Shown one piece after another: positions 43,245 to 51,467 of a DNA stretch of 64,000 nucleotides. A program made the position numbers and the translations under genes. A model generated the notes under the pieces. The model was not told the DNA's origin. It made no database searches and worked only from the letters and a program-made list of their open reading frames with translations. Numbering within the stretch: position 1 is the stretch's first letter; every line of letters begins with the position of its first letter. Where the stretch lies: NCBI RefSeq assembly GCF_042180575.1, contig NZ_CP170094.1:1736001-1800000 (forward strand). The letters run 5' to 3'. This DNA is from Bernardetia sp042180575 (lineage in GTDB: Bacteria; Bacteroidota; Bacteroidia; Cytophagales; Bernardetiaceae).

Positions 43245-43451
43245 AGTGTAACCACTGTTAGATTTGAAAAAAATAATCCTTTTAATTTGAAATTTTGGTT
43301 TCCAAATGTAAATATTATTCAAAATGATTCTATCCAATTTGATATAGAAATAGAGTTGAATAACGGAGAAATACTAATTACACAAACTCCTATGATTTTA
43401 TTAGAATAATTAAAATTACCTCCTATTCAGTTTTTTTTTAATAAAAAAAAA

Positions 43452-43865
43452 TTACTTTGAACGCCACAAGCGCAAAAAATATACAAGTCCAATTATCAAA
43501 AAAGGAGTTGCAACAGAACAGAAAACAACCGTCCATAAATAAAGTCCCCAAAAAGAAAGTGTTTTGACATTTTCATTGTCCTCTATATCATAAATGATTT
43601 TTTCTTTTTCGCCAATATCATAAAGAGCAGGATTAGAAGCTACTTCACTTTTGAAAGTTCTTTTTTCTTTATTAGGAGTATAATATTCAAAAATAGGCGC
43701 AAAACTAGCTCCATTACCTTCCGAATGACGAACAAAGCCTATTACAGTTGCCGTAGTGTTAATACCAGTATTCAATAAATCTTTAGTTTTGTAATACTGA
43801 TAGATTCCAACACCTAAAAAAACACAACCTAACAGTATAAAAAAACCATAAAGAAAGCGAAGCAT
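43452..43865 (-). CDS. DUF3592 membrane protein
   Basis: A 137-aa protein with a membrane helix at each end (FLYGFFILLGCVFLGVGIYQ; WTVVFCSVATPFLIIGLVYF). Between them is a soluble DUF3592-type domain (TATVIGFVRHSEGNGASFAPIFEY ... GEKEKIIYD). Function unknown. It lies just downstream of murE on the same strand. Confidence 0.8.
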   Translation of the reverse strand: MLRFLYGFFILLGCVFLGVGIYQYYKTKDLLNTGINTTATVIGFVRHSEGNGASFAPIFEYYTPNKEKRTFKSEVASNPALYDIGEKEKIIYDIEDNENVKTLSFWGLYLWTVVFCSVATPFLIIGLVYFLRLWRSK

Positions 43866-43935
43866 AATTTTGTAATTTAGATTAGAAATACATGATTGAT
43901 TTCTAATTTACTCTATTTGTGTTTAACCAACAAAA

Positions 43936-45408
43936 TTACTCCAAAGATTCCTTCAAAATAACTCTATCATCAAATTCAAAACGTTCTCCATTTATTTCTT
44001 GATAGGTTTCATGTCCTTTTCCTGCTACCAAAATAATATCATCTTTCGCAGCCATACTACACGCTCTTTCAATGGCTTCTTTTCTCAGAGTTACCGTTTG
44101 GTATTTTGAAGGTTCTACTTCTTTTACACCTTCTAACATATCTTTTATGATTGTTTCTGGCTCTTCTGTTCGTGGATTATCTGATGTAAAAATAGACCAA
44201 TCACTATAATTTGTGGCTATTTTTGCCATTTCTGGGCGTTTTGTTTTGTCTCTATTTCCACCACAACCTATTACTGTAATTAGATGTTGATGCGTTTTTT
44301 TGATTTCACTTATTGTCTTCAAAATATTTTCAAGTGCATCAGGTGTATGAGCATAATCCACAATCGCATGAACTCCCAATGAAGATGTATAACGCTGAAA
44401 ACGACCATTTACCCCTTTTATATTTGATAATTCAGTCAAAATTTCATCCTCATCTTCTCCCAAAAGCATTGCCACACCATAAACAGCTAATAAATTATAG
44501 GCATTAAAATGACCAATTAGTTTTGTCCATGTTTCTTTTCCGTTTATTATTCCGTTGTGTTTTTCTTCTATTTGTAACTGCATTCCTTCAAAAGAGCTAT
44601 CCATAATTCGGACTTTATAATCCGACATAGATTTCATCGAATAAGTAACATGTTTGGCTTTACAATTTTGAAGCATAACCAGTCCTCGTTTGTCGTCTTG
44701 ATTGACTAGCGCAAAAGCAGTAGTGGAAAGCATATCAAAAAACCCTTTTTTGGCTCTGATATATTCTGCAAAAGTGCCATGATAATCCAAATGGTCATGT
44801 GAAATATTAGTAAAAACTGCCCCTTTAAAATGAAGCCCTTCAATGCGTTTTTGTACCACAGCATGCGAACTTACCTCCATAAAAACGTGCGTACAGCGTT
44901 TTTTGACCATTTCGGCAAGTAATTTATTGAGTTCTACTGGATTAGGGGTTGTGTGTGTAGAAGTATAAATTCGACTTTTTATTTTGTTATGAATTGTCGA
45001 AATAAGCCCTACATTATAACCTAATTTTTTGAATAACTTGTAAAGAATTGTTACGACTGTTGTTTTTCCATTTGTACCTGTAACACCTACTAATTGCAAT
45101 TTTTTGGAAGGGTTTCCGTAAAAATTTCCTGCTAATATTCCTAATGCTTTTGCTGTATTTTCTACTTGAATATATGTGATTTCTTTCTCTAAATAAACAG
45201 GTAATTTTTCACAAACAATCGCTTTTGCTCCGTCTTGAATGGCTTGTTTTATAAATTGATGTCCGTCTGCAACTGTTCCTTTCAAGGCTACATAAATATC
45301 ATTTTTTTCTATTTTACGAGAATCAAATTGAATTTGATTTATTGTTCCTTCTAAATCTCCTTGTATGGATTGTGTTTTTAATGTTTTGAGTAATTCAATT
45401 ATTTTCAT
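43936..45408 (-). CDS. murE: UDP-MurNAc-tripeptide synthetase MurE (meso-DAP type)
   Basis: Adds meso-diaminopimelate to UDP-MurNAc-L-Ala-D-Glu in peptidoglycan synthesis. The 490-aa Mur ligase has the ATP loop GVTGTNGKTTV, the central MEVSSHAVVQKRIEGL and TNISHDHLDYHGTF, and the C-terminal SDNPRTEEPE; the DNPR motif indicates meso-DAP rather than lysine. Length is normal. It is not next to other mur genes in this window. Confidence 0.96.
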   Translation of the reverse strand: MKIIELLKTLKTQSIQGDLEGTINQIQFDSRKIEKNDIYVALKGTVADGHQFIKQAIQDGAKAIVCEKLPVYLEKEITYIQVENTAKALGILAGNFYGNPSKKLQLVGVTGTNGKTTVVTILYKLFKKLGYNVGLISTIHNKIKSRIYTSTHTTPNPVELNKLLAEMVKKRCTHVFMEVSSHAVVQKRIEGLHFKGAVFTNISHDHLDYHGTFAEYIRAKKGFFDMLSTTAFALVNQDDKRGLVMLQNCKAKHVTYSMKSMSDYKVRIMDSSFEGMQLQIEEKHNGIINGKETWTKLIGHFNAYNLLAVYGVAMLLGEDEDEILTELSNIKGVNGRFQRYTSSLGVHAIVDYAHTPDALENILKTISEIKKTHQHLITVIGCGGNRDKTKRPEMAKIATNYSDWSIFTSDNPRTEEPETIIKDMLEGVKEVEPSKYQTVTLRKEAIERACSMAAKDDIILVAGKGHETYQEINGERFEFDDRVILKESLE

Positions 45409-45560
45409 GACTGATTATTGTTTATTGGAAAGGTCTTTTTGTATTGTATGGCACGACTAACTTTCAAGTCTAAAATCTATTTAAAGCTAATTTGTTTTGA
45501 TAAAAATTCATTAAAAACGTTATTTATAAATTGGTAGAATATACTCAAAATCGACAAAAA

Positions 45561-45596
45561 AAGCAATGCAATTTAATTAAAAATTGCATTGCTTTT
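45561..45596 (-). terminator. terminator of first small paralogue
   Basis: AAGCAATGCAATTT and AAATTGCATTGCTT pair over 14 bp around AATTAA. An almost identical terminator follows the neighbouring paralogue (46121-46160). Confidence 0.85.
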
Positions 45597-45622
45597 CTGA
45601 AATGAAATAAAGAATTACACCT

Positions 45623-46072
45623 TTATATCAATGCAGGAAGTAAAATAAAAATAATTCCTAAAATAATTGCACCTACTCCAGCCGTTACGGTAGATACAAA
45701 TAGCCCTACAACTCCCAAAATAATTAAAACTGTTCCTATTAATGTAAAAATACCTCCTAGAACAGTACCATCTTTAGATTCTTTGATAGAGCGTTTGTTC
45801 TTCTTAGCATTTCTTCTTTCTAGTTTTTTGAGCTTTTTGGTAATCAATTTTGTAGCCAAACGCTCCTTAAAGTTCATGTTTGATTTATTGGCTTCTAGTT
45901 TTTCGATAAGCTCTTTTGAAGTTATTTTTGCTTTTGTTTCTTTAGTTGTTGTTTTAGCTTCTGTTTTACTTTTTTCAGAAAATAAAAGATTAGAGTTGCT
46001 TTCAGCAGGAATAAATGCGAAAGCAGAAAAATTAATTAAAAGAGTAAATAATACGATAGAAAAAAATTTCAT
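45623..46072 (-). CDS. small exported membrane protein, paralogue 1
   Basis: A 149-aa protein: signal peptide (FSAFAFIPAES), a charged Lys-rich middle (KAKITSKELIEKLEANKSNM, FKERLATKLITKKLKKLERR), and two C-terminal hydrophobic helices (GIFTLIGTVLIILGVVGLFV; VGAIILGIIFILLPALI). The next gene upstream (46177) encodes the same layout with similar sequence, and both have near-identical terminators: a tandem duplication. Family and role unknown. Confidence 0.72.
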   Translation of the reverse strand: MKFFSIVLFTLLINFSAFAFIPAESNSNLLFSEKSKTEAKTTTKETKAKITSKELIEKLEANKSNMNFKERLATKLITKKLKKLERRNAKKNKRSIKESKDGTVLGGIFTLIGTVLIILGVVGLFVSTVTAGVGAIILGIIFILLPALI

Positions 46073-46120
46073 ATTATAATAGGATTAAAAGGTAAAAAAA
46101 TAATTACTAAATAATACTAA

Positions 46121-46160
46121 AAAAAGCAATACAACTTAATTAAAAATTGCACTGCTTTTT
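46121..46160 (-). terminator. terminator of second small paralogue
   Basis: AAAAAGCAATACAACTT pairs imperfectly with AAAATTGCACTGCTTTTT around AATTAA. It is a diverged copy of 45561-45596. Confidence 0.75.
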
Positions 46161-46176
46161 TTTATTAAAATTCAAA

Positions 46177-46665
46177 TTACAGAAGTGATGGCAATAAGTA
46201 GAATAAAAGACCAACCAAAATAAGCCCAAGTCCGTATCCAAAAGAACCTCCTAATGAAGCTACAATACCAATAACACCTACTACGATGAAGATAATACCA
46301 ATTATTTTAAGAAGAGTAGCAAATCCACTATCGATTTTTGTTTCTTTAGAATCTTTGATTTGCTTTTTCTCAGCTTTTTTAAGTTTTTTGATAAGAAGTT
46401 TATTAGCAATACGTTCTTTAAAACTCATATCTTTTTTGTTAGCTTCATAATTAGCTTCCATCTTTTCTTTGAGTTCTTTTGCTGTAACAGTTTTAGTTTC
46501 TGCTTTAGCTTCTGATTCTGATTTATTTTCTGACTCAGTTTTTGGTTTTTCAGAAGTTATGTTTTTTTCTGACTCAGAAGTATTTTCAGCAGGAAAAGAA
46601 GGCATAAAAGCAAACGAAGAAAATCCGAATACTAAAAGAACGAGGGTTAAAAAGGTAGTTTTCAT
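46177..46665 (-). CDS. small exported membrane protein, paralogue 2
   Basis: A 162-aa relative of the 45623 product: signal peptide (VFGFSSFAFMPSFPAE), a longer Ser/Glu/Lys low-complexity stretch, the shared block KELKEKMEANYEANKKDMSF then KERIANKLLIKKLKKAEKKQ, and two C-terminal hydrophobic helices (LLKIIGIIFIVVGVIGIVAS; GLGLILVGLLFYLLPSLL). The charged block between signal and membrane helices suggests a periplasmic coiled segment tethered to the membrane. Confidence 0.72.
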   Translation of the reverse strand: MKTTFLTLVLLVFGFSSFAFMPSFPAENTSESEKNITSEKPKTESENKSESEAKAETKTVTAKELKEKMEANYEANKKDMSFKERIANKLLIKKLKKAEKKQIKDSKETKIDSGFATLLKIIGIIFIVVGVIGIVASLGGSFGYGLGLILVGLLFYLLPSLL

Positions 46666-47162
46666 AAAATAAATTAGGGGTTAAATTGAAAAAAATATAA
46701 GCACAATTAAAAAAACTAAAGCAAATAAAGTATAAATTCAGTCAATAAAGGAAACTCAAAAGCAAAAAATAAAGCTAAGAGTAATCCAATAAAAATCCAA
46801 ATTATAATTTTGGTACTATTTGACATCTGTTTTGATGAAGAAGCCAACAAAAAAGCAAGCAAAGCCACACAAGAAAATAAAACACCAGTTATTATACCTC
46901 CTGTAACAAAAGTCATAACTGCTACAAGAATACTAGCCCAACTAATAAGTCCAGCCGTATGCTGACCATTCCATCCTTTAGATTGTTTTTTTTGTTTGGT
47001 TTTATGACGATGTTTTTTAGCTGCCTTGCTTTTTAGAACTAGCTTTAAGATAGAAAGTTTTTTTCGAAACGAAATTTTTCTTTTTTTAGTCTTCGATTTT
47101 GTACTTTTAGATTCAAAAATAGCTCTTTTACTTGATTTCTCTGTATTTTGAAAAACTTTTTT

Positions 47163-48417
47163 GGTTCTTCCGACAATTTAGCGATAATTTCTTAATTTAG
47201 CCTTTCTATGGATACTAACACAATAGCAATTTTATTAGGTTTTTCAGATTTTTCAGTAACGAAAATAGAATCTTCTCCACTTCGCTTAACTATTTATGGA
47301 GAAAGTAATTTAGCCGATTCTATTTGTCCTAATTGCTTGAAAAAGTGCAATAAAGTGACTTCTACTTCAGAACGTATTGTTCGTGACCGAAATATTTTAG
47401 ACAAAGAGGTTTATTTACACTTAACTTCTCGTCAATTTCATTGTCAAGATTGTACTCGTTACTTTCAAGAAGTTTTTAGTTTTGTTTCTAAGCAAAAAAA
47501 TCAAACTCATCGTTTGGAAAAATATCTTTATTTATGTTTGAAAGATAGCAGTTTCAAAGAAGTAGCTATCCGAGAAAACATACTTTGGGATGTTTTAGAT
47601 GGTATTTTTAAAACCTATAGTAAACGTGAGATAAAAAAACACCTAGATTATTTTCCTCGACGTTTAGGTATTGATGAATTTGCTTACAAAAAAGGAAAAA
47701 AGGAATATGCTGTTGTTTTAGTAGATTTAGATACAGGTCAAGTTTGGGATATTTTAGAATACCGTAATAAAGAGTATTTAAAAGCCTATTTTTTATCCAA
47801 AGGCGAAGTTTTTTGTACTAGTATAGAAGTATTTTCTTGTGATATGTGGGAGGGATTTTCAAATACAGCAAAAGAAGTATTTCCTAACGCTGATGTAGTA
47901 ATAGATCGCTTTCATTTTTTTCAGCATTGTAATAAAGTGCTAGATAGCATTCGTAAAGAATTACGACGAAAAGATGATAAAAACGTTCATTTCAAGCAAA
48001 TAAAATGGCTTTTATACAAGGCATGGAAAGACCTTACTTATAAAGAAAGACGAGTTTTACTTAAAGCGTTTAGGTTTAGCTCAACGCTTAGACAGGTGTA
48101 TTTTATGAAAGTGGAATTACAAAATATATTTAATACTGATTTGAGTAAACAAGAAGCTAAAAAACTACTAGACCAATGGATAGAAGAAGCTCAAAAAATA
48201 AATCATAAGGCTCTAAATAGATTTATAAATACGTTTAATTCTTGGAAAAATGATATTATTAATTTCTTCAAAGATAGATATTCTAACGGAATAGTAGAGG
48301 GAATTAATAATAAAATTAAGACCCTCAAAAGGAGTGGGTATGGGTTTAGAAACTTTCAAAATTTTAGATTGAGAATGATAGTCAAATTCATATAATCGCT
48401 AAAAAGTCGGAAGAGCC
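47163..48417 (+). mobile_element. ISL3-type insertion sequence, 1255 bp
   Basis: Ends are GGTTCTTCCGACAATTTAGC (left) and GGCTCTTCCGACTTTTTAGC (right, other strand), matching at 17 of 20 positions. An 8-bp target duplication ACTTTTTT (47155-47162 and 48418-48425) flanks it. End sequence, duplication length and transposase agree with the ISL3 family. Confidence 0.93.
47208..48395 (+). CDS. ISL3-family transposase
   Basis: A complete 395-aa DDE transposase. The N-terminus has an ISL3-type zinc-binding region (SICPNCLKKC; FHCQDCTRYF). The catalytic core follows: RRLGIDEFAYKKG (first D), DVVIDRFHFFQHCNK (second D), and SNGIVEGINNKIKTLKRSGYGF (E), the last being the family hallmark. It nearly fills the element. 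Confidence 0.95.
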   Translation: MDTNTIAILLGFSDFSVTKIESSPLRLTIYGESNLADSICPNCLKKCNKVTSTSERIVRDRNILDKEVYLHLTSRQFHCQDCTRYFQEVFSFVSKQKNQTHRLEKYLYLCLKDSSFKEVAIRENILWDVLDGIFKTYSKREIKKHLDYFPRRLGIDEFAYKKGKKEYAVVLVDLDTGQVWDILEYRNKEYLKAYFLSKGEVFCTSIEVFSCDMWEGFSNTAKEVFPNADVVIDRFHFFQHCNKVLDSIRKELRRKDDKNVHFKQIKWLLYKAWKDLTYKERRVLLKAFRFSSTLRQVYFMKVELQNIFNTDLSKQEAKKLLDQWIEEAQKINHKALNRFINTFNSWKNDIINFFKDRYSNGIVEGINNKIKTLKRSGYGFRNFQNFRLRMIVKFI

Positions 48418-48800
48418 ACTTTTTTTGTGTCAGAAGTTTTGAGTTCATACTTTTTAGTTTCTGTCCCTAGCTCAAAAGAAGGAGTTAAAGCATTTGTATT
48501 TTGAATAATCGCAATGAAAAAAAATAGAAAAATAAATATTTTTTTTGAATCAATCGTTAGGTAATAATTTGGCATACAAAATTAAGTTTAGTTTTTGGGT
48601 AGATACAAAAAGGATTCTATACGTTGCATCTTGAAAAATACTTTTCTCACACTAAAGCGTAAGCTAAAGAAGCACAGAATACTAAAAAAATGACTAACTT
48701 TCCAAAACCATTTCCACAAAAAAAGTTATTACCTTATTACAACTATTGCAAAAAGAAACTCTATAAGTTAAGTTTGTAATATAGAAAGAATTTGAACTTT

Positions 48801-48833
48801 AAACCCTTAGGGTTTTGAAAGCCCTAAGGGTTT
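48801..48833. repeat. inverted repeat with self-palindromic arms, copy 2
   Basis: AAACCCTTAGGGTTT (48801-48815) and GCCCTAAGGGTTT (48821-48833) pair; the first arm is itself palindromic. Same plan as 6786-6818 with both arms changed. It lies 28 bp upstream of the next gene start. Confidence 0.75.
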
Positions 48834-48860
48834 CGATACCGTAGAAAGTAACGATAAAAT

Positions 48861-49913
48861 ATGAAAATAAATAAAAAACACTTTTTTTCTCTACTCATTT
48901 TATTTTTCTTAATTGGAAATTTTACGTTTTGTAATTTTTCTAGTTTTGCACAAGATGATAAACTGCCCACCATTACAGGCTCTTTTTCGAAAGACAGTTT
49001 GAAGGTTGGCAAACACATTCCTTTCAAAGTAATTTTTACTCATAATTATAATAAAGAGGTCGTTTTTGCTGATTCTAATTACAATTTTGAGCCTTTTGAG
49101 TGGGTCAGAACAGATGCTTTTCCTACACAAACTACTTCAGATGGAATTGCTACTGATAGTGCTATTTATTGGCTACGCACTTTTGAATTAGACACCATTC
49201 AGACACTAAAACTTCCTGTATTTGTTCTTGACCAGAAGACTGGGGATACACTCAAATATTTTACAGAAGTTTCGACAAAAGAAACCGAATTTGTTCTCTC
49301 AAAAGCCAATTTACAGAACATGATTCAAAAAGATAGTATTACTTTTTATCAAAATACTACTTTTTTAGAGATTCCAAGATTTACGAATTATCCTTTATAT
49401 GCTCTGATTGTCGTTATTTTAGTAGTCATCGTAATTTTATTCTTTGTATTTTTTGGAGAAAGTATCCGAAGAGGATATCGTTTGAAACGCCTACAACGCC
49501 AACATGAAAAGTTTATACAAGAATATGCTAGTCAGTTACGACAAATTGAAAATCCAGAAGCAACTGACCACACACTAGGAATGTGGAAAGCCTATATCGA
49601 AAAGCTCAAAAACGAACCTTTTACGACTTATACTTCAAGTGAAATTTCTCGCTTGACTAAAAATGAATCATTAGGACAAAACCTTAAAGTAATTGATAGA
49701 GCGATTTATGGTGGACAAATAGACAATAATACAGAACTTGCCTTGCAAAATCTAAAAAATTATGCCATCAATATTTTTGAAAAACGTTTGGCAGAGTTGC
49801 AAGTAACCTCAGAAGATGAATTTACTCAAAAACATAATTCTCCTGTTGCAAAACAAGTCAAAAAAAGAAATCAAAAATTAAATCAAAAAAGAAATAATAA
49901 AGAAAATGTTTGA
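48861..49913 (+). CDS. Bat-cluster membrane protein preceding BatA
   Basis: A 350-aa protein with a signal peptide (ending NFSSFAQDD), a beta-rich periplasmic domain (SFSKDSLKVGKHIPFKVIFTH ...), one membrane helix (YALIVVILVVIVILFFVFF, about 178-198), and a cytoplasmic helical tail ending in a basic stretch. Proteins of this shape lie before batA in Bacteroidota aerotolerance (Bat) clusters. The gene overlaps batA by 8 bp (49906-49913), so translation is likely coupled. Confidence 0.75.
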   Translation: MKINKKHFFSLLILFFLIGNFTFCNFSSFAQDDKLPTITGSFSKDSLKVGKHIPFKVIFTHNYNKEVVFADSNYNFEPFEWVRTDAFPTQTTSDGIATDSAIYWLRTFELDTIQTLKLPVFVLDQKTGDTLKYFTEVSTKETEFVLSKANLQNMIQKDSITFYQNTTFLEIPRFTNYPLYALIVVILVVIVILFFVFFGESIRRGYRLKRLQRQHEKFIQEYASQLRQIENPEATDHTLGMWKAYIEKLKNEPFTTYTSSEISRLTKNESLGQNLKVIDRAIYGGQIDNNTELALQNLKNYAINIFEKRLAELQVTSEDEFTQKHNSPVAKQVKKRNQKLNQKRNNKENV

Positions 49914-50955
49914 TAAATCAAGTTTTGAATGGTTAGATTTTAAATGGTTTACACTCGAAACACTTCAAAGTTTTGATTGGCAAAGTCCATTTTGGTTATA
50001 TGCACTTATTGGAATTCCATTTTTATTTTTATTAAAATGGCTTATTTTTGTGCGTTTTCGTCAGAAATTAGAAGTGGCTTTTCCAGACCAAAACCTAAAA
50101 TCAGATTTTTGGACAATCTTACGACATGTTCCAAAAATATTTTTTGGTTTGTTTTTAGTTTTTATTTTGATTGCACTTGCTCGTCCTCAAAAAACATCAG
50201 AACAACCTCCTGAACGCTACACAGAAGGAATTGATATTATGCTTGTGATGGATATTTCGGAATCTATGCAGATTGAGGATTTCAAACCTAATCGTTTAGA
50301 AGCTGCCAAAATGGTCGCTAATAATTTTATAAAAGGACGGTTGCAAGACCGAATCGGAATAGTTGTTTTTGCTGGCGATGCTTTTAGTCTTGCTCCACTC
50401 ACGACAGATTACGAACTTTTGTATGGTTATTTGGAGGAAATAGACTTCAGAATGATACAAACAGGTGGAACAGCCATTGGAAGTGCCATCGGAGTAGGAA
50501 CAAACCGAATGCGAGAAAATGAGAAAATTAAATCAAAAGTAATGATACTTTTGACAGATGGAGAAAGCAATGCAGGAAGTCTTGACCCAATCACAGCAGC
50601 AAAATTAGCATATAGTTATGGCATCAAAATTTATACGATTGGAGTCGGAAAAAAAGGAAAAGTTCCTTACAGAAATCGTTTTGGACAAGTTCAGTATATC
50701 GATAATACACTTGATGAAACAGGTCTGCGTCAGATTGCAGAAATTAGTGAAGGGAAGTTTTTTAGAGCTACCAGTAATAAATCCTTAGGCGAAATTTTTT
50801 CTAGTATTGATAAATTAGAACGTTCCGAAATCAAAGAAAATAAGTTTACACTGACTAGAGATTATTATGAAATTTATTTGACATGGGCATTTGTGTTTTT
50901 GATGATTTGGTTGGGATTGAAAAATACATTTTTGGTTAGTGCTTTGGAGGATTAA
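49906..50955 (+). CDS. batA: BatA, VWA-domain membrane protein
   Basis: Aerotolerance-type protein of 349 aa. N-terminal membrane helices (YALIGIPFLFLLKWLIFV; IFFGLFLVFILIALARPQ) precede a von Willebrand A domain with the MIDAS motif DISES (in IMLVMDISESMQIED), a Thr in TGGTAIGSAIG, and LTDGESNAG. A C-terminal membrane helix (IYLTWAFVFLMIWLGLK) closes it. Its start overlaps the preceding gene. The rest of the usual cluster (MoxR ATPase, DUF58, BatB-D) is not beside it. Confidence 0.92.
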   Translation: MFDKSSFEWLDFKWFTLETLQSFDWQSPFWLYALIGIPFLFLLKWLIFVRFRQKLEVAFPDQNLKSDFWTILRHVPKIFFGLFLVFILIALARPQKTSEQPPERYTEGIDIMLVMDISESMQIEDFKPNRLEAAKMVANNFIKGRLQDRIGIVVFAGDAFSLAPLTTDYELLYGYLEEIDFRMIQTGGTAIGSAIGVGTNRMRENEKIKSKVMILLTDGESNAGSLDPITAAKLAYSYGIKIYTIGVGKKGKVPYRNRFGQVQYIDNTLDETGLRQIAEISEGKFFRATSNKSLGEIFSSIDKLERSEIKENKFTLTRDYYEIYLTWAFVFLMIWLGLKNTFLVSALED

Positions 50956-50967
50956 ATTTTATATTCT

Positions 50968-51339
50968 ATGACAAATCTAAAGTTACCCATTTTTTTGCTT
51001 TTTGTGATTTTCATTATTGCAACATCTTGTTCTAAACTCATAAACGAAAATATCACGCTCATTTGTTCTTATCAAATGTATGCCTGTGGAGATTGTCGCC
51101 CTCAATTTTTAGTCCAAGATATTAAAACTAACAATCAAATTATTAAAAAAAACCTTCTCAATCAAGATATTTATGTTGCATATGAAGAAGGTAAAAAAGA
51201 TATATTAGAAGGAATAAAAAAATGTATGATATGCTATACTTTCACAGTTACAGGAAGGCTAGAAAAAAAAGATGATGATTATATTTTACTTGCTAAAGAT
51301 ATAGAGAGAAACTTTCATAGTAATTGTTGTAATAAATAG
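50968..51339 (+). CDS. small cysteine-rich lipoprotein
   Basis: A 123-aa protein starting 12 bp after batA, so probably in the same transcript. Lipoprotein signal (LFVIFIIATSCSKLIN), then a short domain with paired cysteines (MYACGDCRP; KKCMICYTF; SNCCNK). The cysteine pairs suggest disulfides or metal binding. No family recognised. Confidence 0.65.
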   Translation: MTNLKLPIFLLFVIFIIATSCSKLINENITLICSYQMYACGDCRPQFLVQDIKTNNQIIKKNLLNQDIYVAYEEGKKDILEGIKKCMICYTFTVTGRLEKKDDDYILLAKDIERNFHSNCCNK

Positions 51340-51356
51340 TTTTCATTTAACATCAT

Positions 51357-51408
51357 AAAAAACACCTCATTCTATTCAAAAAAATTGAATAAAATAAGGT
51401 GTTTTTTT
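51357..51408. terminator. bidirectional terminator
   Basis: AAAAACACCT and AGGTGTTTTT pair, with an inner TATTCAA/TTGAATA stem. It is between the convergent lipoprotein and PPIase genes. Confidence 0.85.
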
Positions 51409-51420
51409 AATGGTATTTGT

Positions 51421-51448
51421 GTAGGGACAATGCATGCATTGTCCCTAC
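51421..51448. repeat. perfect 28-bp palindrome
   Basis: GTAGGGACAATGCA followed by its exact complement (TGCATTGTCCCTAC). It has no copies elsewhere in the window. It is GC-richer than its surroundings and resembles dispersed palindromes of related genomes. Confidence 0.8.
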
Positions 51449-51467
51449 TACAATGAAAATAATAACT

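Larger units (their letters stand above)
41560..43409 (+). pseudogene. lipoprotein gene split by IS4-type element
   Basis: The 5' part (41560-42036) encodes a lipoprotein (SFYNCSSFIDDCNCGK) of 159 codons ending ...DSASVT. The IS element follows, then, after the repeated AGTGTAACC, the 3' part (43254-43409) reads TVRFEKNNPFNLKFWFP ... QTPMILLE and a stop. Removing the IS and one copy of the 9-bp duplication restores a single 210-aa reading frame. As it stands, the 5' part reads 9 residues into the IS and stops at 42064 (168 aa), losing the C-terminal quarter. Family not recognised. Confidence 0.88.
46716..48575 (-). pseudogene. exported membrane-protein gene split by ISL3-type element
   Basis: On the minus strand a frame starts at ATG 48575 (MPNYYLTIDSKKIFIFLFFF, a signal peptide) and runs into the target site of the IS. 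Past the IS, the same frame resumes at 47162, passes a Lys/Arg-rich region (HRHKTKQKKQSKGW) and two membrane helices, and ends at 46716. Removing the IS and one 8-bp duplication gives one 198-aa protein. The layout (signal, basic middle, two C-terminal helices) is that of the two genes downstream, so this is probably a third, diverged paralogue. A 66-aa piece from 46916 could still be translated. Confidence 0.85.

Noticed and set aside
46716..46916. Independent 66-aa membrane protein gene
   Set aside because: The frame continues upstream without a stop to the ISL3 insertion site and beyond it, so it is the C-terminal part of a split 198-aa gene.
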